A stretch of 64,000 bases of DNA, from positions 7,057,501-7,121,500 of the forward strand of contig OW203992.1 in NCBI GenBank assembly GCA_934047225.1, in the 5' to 3' direction. Within the stretch, counting starts at the first letter, position 1, and the number at the start of each line of letters is the position of its first letter. Origin of the DNA: Ypsolopha sequella (lineage: Eukaryota > Arthropoda > Insecta > Lepidoptera > Ypsolophidae). Position numbers and translations under genes: made by a program. Below are positions 49,201 through 56,843 of the stretch, one piece after another. Under the pieces are notes generated by a model. That model saw only the letters and a list, made by a program, of their open reading frames with translations. It was not told the origin of the DNA and searched no databases.

Positions 49201-51258
49201 GTACTAAATGCACGCAATCGTGCACCTGATTTGCGGGCATCGATAAACTCACCAGTGGAGGTGATTGTCGCTTCTTTACGGAATAATAGTTTATATTATT
49301 TGCCATTCGTAGTTGCTGAAAAGCCGAAAACTGGGGACGGTACTCATCTTTAACAACTTTAACTATGACATCAACCCTGAAATAAAAATAAATAAAATAA
49401 TAGATAATTTTATTTGTCTTACAAATGTGCTAATATACAAAATACAATAGATACATAAGTGAAAAGATAAAAAAGTCTAAGCTCGGCATACAGCTAGCTG
49501 ACTGACACACATGCAGACCGCCGCCGATTATCAGCTCAGCCTTGTAATACTACGTGATGAAACACATATTAGATTAAATTAAAGTAACTACAGTAAATAT
49601 TAACTACAAAATAAATTGAAAAATAACTTAAAAAAAAAAGAAAAAAAACCTTTTATGAAACCAAAAAACAAAATTAAAATTAAAAAAGAATCTAGAAAAT
49701 AATAATACTTAATTTTAGGAGGGAACACGTAGAGCCTGAGACTGCTTCAAGAGTAGCCATCTGCTACACTTGGTGCGGAAAGAGCCTAATGACTTGACAT
49801 TCGCAGCACATTACATCATTTAGATAGTCAGATCAGCTTTTTCATAGAAAAGGTATATACCTACTTGACCAAAGTGTATGGAACAGTTAATGTTTTTCCT
49901 CAATTTTAGGGTTGGCTCCTTGATACAAATTGTTCTTACATTACTACGTCTACTTTTAGGCTTTTCAGCAAAGAAAAATCCAGCTAGCATAATAGGTGAC
50001 TTTAACGAAATTTTCGTTTAATAACGTTTTTCGTGAAGTTTCTCTTGTAATTAAAGAAAAATAACAAAGGTTCTGAAAAAAATAAAACCAAGTTCCTACT
50101 GTGAACTGTGCCTAACTTTAATACTAAACAAACAGCGTTAAAATAGTATTTTATCTCAGAATAAAGCAGTTATATTCATTATTTGAACAATCTCATTTTT
50201 AATTTATTTGTCCGAGGTTTTATTGCTACCCATAAATAAATAAGTATAATATATAATTTTAATTACAGCAAAAATTAAACGAAGACGATGAAAATAATAC
50301 AGCCTTTACTTTGACTGATTTGCAAAAAATAAAGATGCTCTACAAATTTATATCCAAACATGCAAAAGCGGGCAATTCAAAAACAGCTGAGTGTAATCAA
50401 CTGTTCGTGCGTGGACCAAAATTTAGAAATTATGGCTCTGACAGTGAAGAAAATACAAAACCCAGAAATAAACCGAATAAGTACTTAGGCATTTCTGACG
50501 ATGTTAATGACCAAGATAATGAAGCAAATAAACTCTTGAGTAATACAAAAAATAATGAAGAAAGTGTTGAAAAAGATGAGGAAGGTAGCGTTGAAATAAA
50601 AAAAGATGACGAAAAAAACGACAACGAGCAAGGTGTCAGTGTTGAAGATAGTAAAAAAGAAATGAAAACAAATAACCAAAACAATTATGTGAATGAAGAT
50701 CTAGAAGGGATAGAAGCAACTAACAAAGAAGGTGGTAGTAAAGAAAATGGTAGTAAAGAAGATGGTAGTAAAGAAGATGATAATAAAGAAGATGGTAGTA
50801 AAGAAGATGCTAGTAAAGAAGATGGTAGTAAAAAAGGTGGTAGTAAAGAAGATGGTAGTAAAGAAGATGGTAGTAAAGAAGATGGTAGTAAAAAAGGTGG
50901 TAGTAAAGAAGTCGGTAGTAAAGAAGATGGTAGTAAAGAAGATGGTAGTAAAGAAGATGGTAGTAAAGAAGATGGTAGTAAAGAAGATGGTAATGATGTT
51001 AATATTAGTAATGATGGTGGACAAGATCGCAATGTTATTAAAGACAATGATGGAGAGGATTCTGCAAGTGAAAATGTCCAAGTAAAACAAGTTGACAATA
51101 AAAAAAACAGAATAATTCTTTTAACAAAAAGATTTAAACTATCATTGCACACAACGCCTAAGTCTACTGTTATTACCCAAAATCCAATATTTGACGAGTC
51201 AGATTTTAATACTGAAGAAAGATGGCAAAAACTAAAAATGGCAGTTGACTATAAGTAA
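43164..51258 (+). CDS. Secreted astacin-family pseudo-protease with acidic repeat tail (gene A, complete, six exons)
   Basis: Exons 43164-43230, 43828-44055, 45246-45427, 46918-47059, 48167-48300 and 50269-51258 join in frame (1743 nt, 580 residues), all with GT-AG introns. Residues 1-22 form a signal peptide (VVVSICFLMC). Residues 23-82 are a charged pro-like region with a KKRK stretch (54-57). The astacin fold starts at IWPQGVVPFYID (83-94); LGYDCL (163-168), PDRDEYVQVNIENV (191-204), YDYSSAGHFDWHKYS (227-241) and LTDLQKIKMLYKF (266-278) match family landmarks. The zinc motif HExxHxxGxxH is replaced by GTVLALAGVPP (176-186), and the Met-turn SxMHY by SAGHF (231-235), so metalloprotease activity is not expected. 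The Cys pair of the domain-spanning disulfide is lost (G117, F278), while C145/C167 remain. The tail has 17 GSKED-type repeats (407-491). An intact gene with a tandem paralogue, so not a decayed copy; its role is unknown. Confidence 0.87.
43828..44055 (+). CDS. Gene A exon 2 (pro-like region and start of astacin fold)
   Basis: Acceptor ATTTTTAG, donor G|GTAAAG, phases 1 and 1. Ends in FKIWPQGVVPFYIDDLSF, the N-terminal strand typical of mature astacins. The usual FxGD aspartate-switch motif of the propeptide is not evident. Confidence 0.88.
44090..44343. mobile_element. CGGAAGCC foldback MITE (gene A intron 2)
   Basis: Arms AGGATGTTAAAATAAAGTTGCGGAAGCC and GGCTTCCGCAACTTCATCA with paired GGCGATAGAATTCG and CGAGTACCATCGCC. 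Same family as 63357-63622. Confidence 0.72.
45246..45427 (+). CDS. Gene A exon 3
   Basis: Acceptor TTTCAG, donor CAG|GTATGC, ends on a codon boundary. Encodes DKGFRDKLRSFLESVSGTGF, the first helix of the domain, and RWVFFINRRGVLECSDY with the first retained cysteine (C145). A glycine (G117) occupies the place of the first astacin cysteine. Confidence 0.88.
46028..46789 (+). repeat. GGGTTCCGTA-type lepidopteran repeat (gene A intron 3)
   Basis: Begins TTTTTAGGGTTCCGTAGTCA with the following TATGTCCGTCTGTCTGTC, and ends CTACGGAACCCTAG...CGACACGCACTTGGCCGG and a T-run. This pair of ends is characteristic of a very abundant lepidopteran repeat. No intact coding frame. Confidence 0.6.
46918..47059 (+). 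CDS. Gene A exon 4 (degenerate zinc-binding exon)
   Basis: Preceded by a poly-T tract and TTTGTAG; donor CCTG|GTAAGA. Encodes RVTLGYDCLDREKALAG and the eleven residues GTVLALAGVPP where an active astacin has its three zinc histidines and catalytic glutamate, followed by conserved PDRDEYVQVNIENV. Confidence 0.9.
47715..48106. mobile_element. GAGGCTATGCGAA element, copy 1 (gene A intron 4)
   Basis: Preceded by TTAA; termini GAGGCTATGCGAA and TTCGCATATCGCCTC. Interior matches 61865-62268 in the opposite orientation. Ends just 60 bp before gene A exon 5. Confidence 0.68.
48167..48300 (+). CDS. Gene A exon 5 (Met-turn region)
   Basis: Acceptor TTCTTTAG after a T-tract, donor AAG|GTATTA. Encodes residues 207-251. 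YDYSSAGHFDWHKYS aligns with the astacin Met-turn block YDYxSxMHY; methionine is glycine and the zinc-coordinating tyrosine is phenylalanine. Confidence 0.85.
48887..49100. mobile_element. CCAGAAGGCCGACTC hairpin repeat, copy 2 (gene A intron 5)
   Basis: Uninterrupted relative of 40574-41134: CGAAAACAGACACACACATG, inner arms, then CCTGTTTTCGCTAGTTATGC. Confidence 0.72.
49311..49977. mobile_element. CGGAAGCC-type foldback MITE split by an insertion (gene A intron 5)
   Basis: Left part 49311-49380 (GCTGAAAAGCCGAAAACTGG) and right part about 49839-49977 (ACCAAAGTGTATGGAACAG to TAGGCTTTTCAGCA) belong together. The ~450 bp between, ending with GTAGAGCCTGAGACTGC, look like a different AT-rich insertion, possibly a LINE 3' end. 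Confidence 0.45.
50269..51258 (+). CDS. Gene A exon 6 (end of domain and acidic repeat tail)
   Basis: Acceptor AATTACAG; the frame stays open from 50269 to TAA at 51256-51258. Residues 252-285 finish the astacin domain; then comes a very hydrophilic Asp/Glu/Lys/Asn/Ser-rich tail, low in complexity and probably disordered, ending with a less biased basic-to-mixed segment (RIILLTKRFKLSLHTT and onward). No membrane segment or CUB/EGF domain follows, unlike many astacins. Confidence 0.85.
   Translation, partial: QKLNEDDENNTAFTLTDLQKIKMLYKFISKHAKAGNSKTAECNQLFVRGPKFRNYGSDSEENTKPRNKPNKYLGISDDVNDQDNEANKLLSNTKNNEESVEKDEEGSVEIKKDDEKNDNEQGVSVEDSKKEMKTNNQNNYVNEDLEGIEATNKEGGSKENGSKEDGSKEDDNKEDGSKEDASKEDGSKKGGSKEDGSKEDGSKEDGSKKGGSKEVGSKEDGSKEDGSKEDGSKEDGSKEDGNDVNISNDGGQDRNVIKDNDGEDSASENVQVKQVDNKKNRIILLTKRFKLSLHTTPKSTVITQNPIFDESDFNTEERWQKLKMAVDYK
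50734..50988 (+). repeat. In-frame 15-bp coding minisatellite (17 units) in gene A
   Basis: Seventeen tandem 15-bp units of the type GGTAGTAAAGAAGAT encode GSKED, with variants GSKEN, DNKED, ASKED, GSKKG and GSKEV. Because the period is a multiple of three and the unit lacks stops in several frames, it creates long false open frames on both strands. Expect length polymorphism. Confidence 0.95.
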
Positions 51259-51296
51259 AGATACGTATAGTTTTAAAAATGTCGACCAATGTAAGC

Positions 51297-51302
51297 AATA
51301 AA
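51297..51302 (+). terminator. AATAAA poly(A) signal of gene A
   Basis: AATAAA begins 38 bp after the gene A stop codon, an ordinary position for a compact 3' UTR. Confidence 0.6.
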
Positions 51303-52211
51303 AAACCTAAAAGGATTTTTCTTCTTTTAAATTCTTCGCCGGATTTCTGTAAAAGAATAAAATACAAGCAAGAGCTTAATTAGTTAATTACCTTATCTTA
51401 TGTCGTGGACAGATCGTAAAATTGGGCAGACCGCAAGTTTGAAACCAAAAATATTTTACCAAAAGTCAAAAATAGGTGCGACGACGAACGAAGCGAAGCG
51501 GAGTTTACATGCAAATACATTTGGGGAGCCGAGCGAAGCTAAGCGGAGCGAGGCGACTCCCCTCTAGTTTTAACAGATATATAATATGCCCAGGCAGATC
51601 ATGATATGCGCAATTCTACGATGTGCCGACAACATGTATATAATTTTATGCTAAAGTTAACTACAAGTATACAGCTTTTAGTTTTTCTGTGAAATCTATC
51701 TATTGAAATTAAATGAAGAGACTGCAGAAAATTGCAGAAAAAGCAGAAAATTCAAATAAACTACCGAAGTTATTTTTTGAGGTTGTAAACAAGTTTATAA
51801 TGGGGATATACACTGCCAAATTATCCCTGTAGATGTCGCATCGTCGACCCGGCCATGAAAATCTGTCATTTCAGTTTTTGAAAATGATTTGAAATCATTG
51901 GTTTTTGCGTAGTTTTTTTTTAATTTCGATAAATTCCTGGGAATTATGCCTGTGTGTACCGGACCAGGTTGCTTTAATAATAGTGTTAATTTATCCCCGA
52001 AATACCCTACATTAAAAATGAATACCATAATAACGATAACAAATACATAACATATTGGAATATACGTGATAAAGGGAAGTAAAAAAACGCGAGATTTTGG
52101 AGAAAAACAGTAGGAAAACCAGAGCACACGTAACAACAAAGTTTTACAAAGCCGGACTGTAGTATTTATTAGCCGGACCTAGGGAATGCAATCCCGCAAT
52201 AAAATTACAAT

Positions 52212-52595
52212 CCCGGTATTTGCGGGACTGATGATTCTTAGTCCCGCGGGATCCCGGTATTTGCGGGACTGATGATTCTTAGTCCCGCGGGATCCCGGTA
52301 TTTGCGGGACTGATGATTCTTAGTCCCGCGGGATCCCGGTATTTGCGGGACTGATGATTCTTAGTCCCGCGGGATCCCGGTATTTGCGGGACTGATGATT
52401 CTTAGTCCCGCGGGATCCCGGTATTTGCGGGACTGATGATTCTTAGTCCCGCGGGATCCCGGTATTTGCGGGACTGATGATTCTTAGTCCCGCGGGATCC
52501 CGGTATTTGCGGGACTGATGATTCTTAGTCCCGCGGGATCCCGGTATTTGCGGGACTGATGATTCTTAGTCCCGCGGGATCCCGGTATTTGCAGG
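52212..52595 (+). repeat. 41-bp tandem array, nine units plus partial
   Basis: The phase marker GTATTTGCGGGACTG recurs at 52216, 52257, 52298, 52339, 52380, 52421, 52462, 52503 and 52544, with a partial at 52585: exactly 41 bp each and virtually identical. Each unit can fold (GGGACT...AGTCCC and CCCGCGGGATCCCG). No spacers, so not CRISPR. Confidence 0.97.
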
Positions 52596-53014
52596 CTTAC
52601 GCAAAACGTAGGTAGTTTAAAGCGAGCTTTTGCAAAAAGATCTCGCATATCCGGTGAAGTACAGAAAACACTGAATGGTAGGCCATCCTTTGACACCTCA
52701 GAATAATTTGACACCATGCGTGACACCCTCTTTTCTACACTATTTTTTATATGAAAGTGATTAGTAATTTTGATTTTCTTTGACAAAGTTGAAGGAGGAT
52801 GTTAGCGGAGAGTAGGTGTCGGTACCGAAGAATAGGCTATTTGACAACATTGAAAATACATTACAAATTGTGGTCATCCTATCAGATAACAGCCTAAAAA
52901 AGACATATTTCACGTTATTTAAACTAAATTACGCATATTTTTTGCAAATTACGCGAAATAAAATATAATATTTTAAAATATCTTATCTGTGACGGCAATG
53001 TGCCGCGAACGCTC

Positions 53015-53240
53015 TGTGATTGGTGGCAACTCATGGTGACGTCACATGCAAGTAAACATGGATTCCTAGACTGATTGTTGTTTGCATTTTATGTTTTCTG
53101 AGTGTTAAATTCGATCTGTGAAGCACTTTTCGGTCAATTTTGGATAAATTTTGTAATGAGAATTCACTTAGGTGCACTGTTTTGTTGAGGTTATGTGAAC
53201 TTGTTTACTAGCGTGTGACGTCACGCGTGTCACGTGACCA
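53015..53240. promoter_or_regulatory. CRE/CCAAT/E-box cluster
   Basis: Two perfect TGACGTCA sites (53037-53044, 53216-53223), an inverted CCAAT (ATTGG, 53019-53023) and CACGTG (53231-53236) lie within 220 bp, just left of the Penelope insertion. It may be a real promoter, or the promoter of an older repeat whose ends are at 52831 and 55185. Confidence 0.3.
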
Positions 53241-53379
53241 GCGCCATTACAGAAACATCGTTTTCGGAGCGATTTTTAAAACGTAAACTTAAATATTTAT
53301 TTTATTAATAAAACAGTAAAATTTCTCGGAAATATCAAAGAAGTGTGCTTATTATGTTATAAATAATCATTTAAAATTA

Positions 53380-55146
53380 TAATATATATAATCGGGTCTA
53401 CCGCGATCAATTTTTACCTTTTTACGAAAAGGGGGACACCCGACGTTTCGAGACAGTTGCATGTCTCGTGGTCTACGGGAAACTGGCAAGTATGGCGAGG
53501 CGCAGTGATGAGATGCAGGTGACGACCGAAGTATTTTCCTTGTACCCGCAAAAACACTTTAGTCTTTAAAATTAATTGTTATCTTATTCACGCACGGCAC
53601 ACAACACTCACAGTATCCGGAGATGCACTAAGAGAAGAAACCCGCGATTTAAATTTCCCGATGACTGGACTCCATGTGGGAGACAATTTGAAACCATCTT
53701 CCCTATTGAAATTATTTGGATGTTTCTTGATTTCAATCGCTTCACGCACAATTCTAGGGTAGTAATGGCGATCGGTGGAGAGAATTTTCGGGTTATGCAG
53801 TTCTATCCAGTGGTTGGTCCCGGATTCTAAAAGATGTTCTGCTATCGCTGATTTGTACATCTGCCGGTTTTTCACAGCTGCTATATGTTCCTTGACCCTT
53901 TCCTGTACGCTACGTTTTGTTTGGCCAATGTAGGAACTTCCACAGCTGCATTTTATCTTATAGACACCTGGATTTTGAAAAGGAATCACATCCTTTGGTG
54001 TGCGTAAATGGCTTGCCACTTTGGATAACGGAGTATATACAGTCTTAATGGAGTATTTATTTAATGCTGTTCCAATCTTATCCGTAATACCTTTGATATA
54101 GGGCATAAACGCTGGTTTTCTGTTAACCTCAGGACACTTTTCCTTTTTTGGTCTTGGATGTCGCCTCTTCATCTGATATCCGTTTTGTCTGAGTACCTCC
54201 TGAACATGTGACAGCTCATCCTTAAGATGGTCAGGGTCACAGAGATCATGTGCTCTGTTTGTTAGTGATGTCATGACGGATTGGATGTGACGAGGATGGT
54301 GGTGTGAAGAGGCGTGCAGGTATCTATCTGTGTGTGTTGGTTTTCGATATACAGTGTGGGCCAGAGAACCATCAGATCTCACCATTAATTTGACATCAAG
54401 AAATGCCAAAGTTCTGTCACATTCCATCTCATACGTAAAGTTTATTTTTGGATGGATGGAGTTAAGATGATCTGCATACTGTTTTGCTTCCTCGTTACCC
54501 CCCTTGAGAATGCTAAATACGTCATCAACATATCTCTTCCAGAGTCTGATTGTTGAGGGACCGGTACGTAAAGCCTCCTCCTCAAAATGTTCCATCCAGA
54601 TATTGGCGAGCACCGGAGCCACAGGACTTCCCATCGCCACACCATCTATCTGGAGAAAATATTGACCCTGGTAAAGGAAGTAGTTGCCATCCAAGCAACG
54701 CTGTAGCAAAACAATGTATTCTTCTGACAGATTGTTCATCCTCAATTTTTGTCTGATAACATCAAGACACTCTTTGATTGGAACGTTAGTGAAAAGGGAT
54801 TCCAGAAACATCCAAATAATTTCAATAGGGAAGATGGTTTCAAATTGTCTCCCACATGGAGTCCAGTCATCGGGAAATTTAAATCGCGGGTTTCTTCTCT
54901 TAGTGCATCTCCGGATACTGTGAGTGTTGTGTGCCGTGCGTGAATAAGATAACAATTAATTTTAAAGACTAAAGTGTTTTTGCGGGTACAAGGAAAATAC
55001 TTCGGTCGTCACCTGCATCTCATCACTGCGCCTCGCCATACTTGCCAGTTTCCCGTAGACCACGAGACATGCAACTGTCTCGAAACGTCGGGTGTCCCCC
55101 TTTTCGTAAAAAGGTAAAAATTGATCGCGGTAGACCCGATTATATA
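53380..55146 (-). mobile_element. Penelope-like retroelement with inverted terminal copies and 12-bp TSD
   Basis: A 1767-bp insertion bounded by CATTTAAAATTA direct repeats (53368-53379, 55147-55158). Arms 53380-53727 and 54804-55146 are near-perfect inverted copies of each other and correspond to the element's own 3' end. Between them, on the minus strand, are a reverse transcriptase and GIY-YIG reading frame. The element is 5'-truncated: the part encoding the N-terminal half of RT is absent and replaced by an inverted 3' end. High arm identity and an intact frame suggest recent insertion. Confidence 0.85.
53588..54955 (-). CDS. Penelope-like RT / GIY-YIG endonuclease ORF, 5'-truncated
   Basis: 455-codon frame on the minus strand. 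Residues 52-260 are the later RT motifs: [12 protein letters not shown] (103-114), RYVDDVFS (141-148, the YVDD catalytic pair) and RTLAFLDVK (171-179). Residues 318-375 are the GIY-YIG endonuclease typical of Penelope-like elements ([20 protein letters not shown]). The first ~50 residues are not RT at all: they are read from the antisense of the C-terminal coding end carried by the inverted arm, so the apparent start codon is an artefact of the insertion. The first RT motifs are missing, so the protein should not support transposition. Confidence 0.85.
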   Translation of the reverse strand: MLSYSRTAHNTHSIRRCTKRRNPRFKFPDDWTPCGRQFETIFPIEIIWMFLESLFTNVPIKECLDVIRQKLRMNNLSEEYIVLLQRCLDGNYFLYQGQYFLQIDGVAMGSPVAPVLANIWMEHFEEEALRTGPSTIRLWKRYVDDVFSILKGGNEEAKQYADHLNSIHPKINFTYEMECDRTLAFLDVKLMVRSDGSLAHTVYRKPTHTDRYLHASSHHHPRHIQSVMTSLTNRAHDLCDPDHLKDELSHVQEVLRQNGYQMKRRHPRPKKEKCPEVNRKPAFMPYIKGITDKIGTALNKYSIKTVYTPLSKVASHLRTPKDVIPFQNPGVYKIKCSCGSSYIGQTKRSVQERVKEHIAAVKNRQMYKSAIAEHLLESGTNHWIELHNPKILSTDRHYYPRIVREAIEIKKHPNNFNREDGFKLSPTWSPVIGKFKSRVSSLSASPDTVSVVCRA

Positions 55147-55919
55147 CATTTAAAATTACGTCCGAAATTAGTCAAATAGCCTATTAGACGACGATGGAGT
55201 TGGAGGGGCACAAAGCTGCTGACGTTGATGAATTTTGTTTAAATGTTATGTTTGGATTAAATGTACATGCAAGCCCTTAGCACGCCCTATCGTTTTAATT
55301 ATTGACCTACACAACTTGCATTTTTCTGTCTCTGAATTTTCCGCCATCAAAAAATACTTCCACAGAAGAACAGGATTTTCAAGGGTGCTAAAACAAAAAT
55401 CAGTGAAGTCCACGAAATATCATAGAAAACTGTTTCTCCTGGGTAGCCACTCTATAAGAAGTATTTTTCATTCAATAAGAACTATTACGAAAGCCTTGAC
55501 CTACATTTTTGAAAAATTATTATTCTGAATAGTACATATACTACTATTTGTTTAATAGCTTGGAATTCTAAGAAATTATAGCAAAAATAAGTAAAAAATA
55601 GTATATGTACCATCATGCAGGTCATGTCTTTCGTAATAGTTTTTATTGAATTAAAAATACTTTTTACAGAGTGGTTGCCCAGGAGAAATAGCTTTCCTTG
55701 ATATTTCGTAGATTTCACAGATTTTTGTTTGAGCACCCTTAAAGTATTCATTTTTCGATATAATTAAACACTAAACAAATATATTGAATTCAAAAACAGT
55801 TAAATAATTCCGTTTAATTGACTAAAACAAACAAATTTGAGCGCGTAATTAGGTTACTCAACTCATATAAATTCAGATTGAGGACCTCCTTTTGCATCAA
55901 TCAGAACTGAACTCTATTT

Positions 55920-55974
55920 ACATTATAATATATATAATCGGGTCTACCGCGATCAATTTTTACCTTTTTACGAA
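55920..55974 (-). mobile_element. 55-bp Penelope tail insertion with 10-bp TSD
   Basis: The last ~50 bp of the element at 53380-55146 (ATCGGGTCTACCGCGATCAA and onward to CCTTTTTACGAA) inserted between AACTCTATTT repeats (55910-55919, 55975-55984). Extreme 5' truncation. Confidence 0.8.
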
Positions 55975-56776
55975 AACTCTATTTGAACTCTATTTAGTCT
56001 AAAAAAGCGCGCCCTCAGCCGTGGCTATTACAACCACCATGGTTCTACGCGCTTATTATTATTATTTACTTATTTTTAATATAAATTTCAAGGCTGTAAA
56101 GTTCAAGGAATGTCTTTTAACACTCGAAAAACATGTAATTTATTTATTTTATTTATTTATATATAAGTGAAGGTTCACCAACAGGTTAACAATAAAAAGA
56201 ATTACACAAAATTACATTAAAATTTAGTTTCATAGGTAAACACAGCATTTAGAAGTCACTTCGTGATTTTCTTCTATGAAGCGAACCATAAGCGTTTGTG
56301 TTTTTTTCAAATTGTTTAGATGAGCCCTATGGTCTATATTATTTTTATTAAACCGATTGACCAAGTTACACAATGTGAAATGGTCATTTGAAGTTGTGCA
56401 TCTGACCTTACACTTAAATTGTGAAATATGTGTAGTTCTTGTAAACACGCTGTTGATACAAAACGAAGGTCAAGTAAGTATATTTTCAAGTGATGCCCTG
56501 TAATCAGTAAAAAATGGTTGGCAGCCCTAAACTATATCGTTCCAAGCATGGTATAATGGGCTATGGTTCCAAGGTCCCAAGTAATGTTTACTAACACTGC
56601 AAGAGACTAAATTCACTTGAAATTATTACCTAAGTAATGTATAGCTCAGTGTAAAACTACATTGGCTTCCGGGGAAATAAAAGTAACTGGAATAAAACCG
56701 GCAATATCATTTTTACGATTTATTTTAGGATTTAGGGGCAAAATTTCACAATTTCCTACAATTTATCGGTTGCAAC

Positions 56777-56843
56777 ATGTTGAGTAAAGTGCTATGGAAA
56801 TGTTTTATAGTTATTGGTATATGTTTTCTGATGTGCCCAAAAA
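56777..56843 (+). CDS. Gene B exon 1 (signal peptide)
   Basis: MLSKVLWKCFIVIGICFLMCPK plus one base; donor A|GTAAGT. Same length and phase as gene A exon 1, which supports the short exon in both genes. Confidence 0.8.

Larger units (their letters stand above)
51259..56776. other. Intergenic region between gene A and gene B
   Basis: Holds the gene A poly(A) signal, a 41-bp tandem array (52212-52595), a promoter-like patch (53015-53240), a Penelope-like element (53380-55146), its 55-bp tail (55920-55974), a repeat fragment (55860-56040) and AT-rich sequence to 56776, including a segment near 56150-56470 that may be the end of another retroelement. A short frame at 51946-52044 opening MPVCTGPGCFNN is too short to call a gene. 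Confidence 0.7.

Noticed and set aside
50685..51152. Long minus-strand open frames (155 and 129 codons) and a + strand alternative frame across 50701-51152
   Set aside because: All are shadows of the 15-bp GSKED coding repeat, whose period keeps several frames open; their translations are monotonous (LLPSS, FFTTI, VVKKM).
51946..52140. Possible degenerate THAP-type zinc finger (MPVCTGPGCFNN)
   Set aside because: Only the first cysteine pattern is suggestive; the frame stops after about 33 codons and the other zinc residues are not found.
52212..52595. CRISPR-like regular array
   Set aside because: Units are contiguous 41-bp tandem repeats without spacers, in an animal genome.
53576..53830. 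+ strand 84-codon frame sharing its first 51 residues with the Penelope ORF
   Set aside because: It is the inverted arm read from the other side, not a separate gene.
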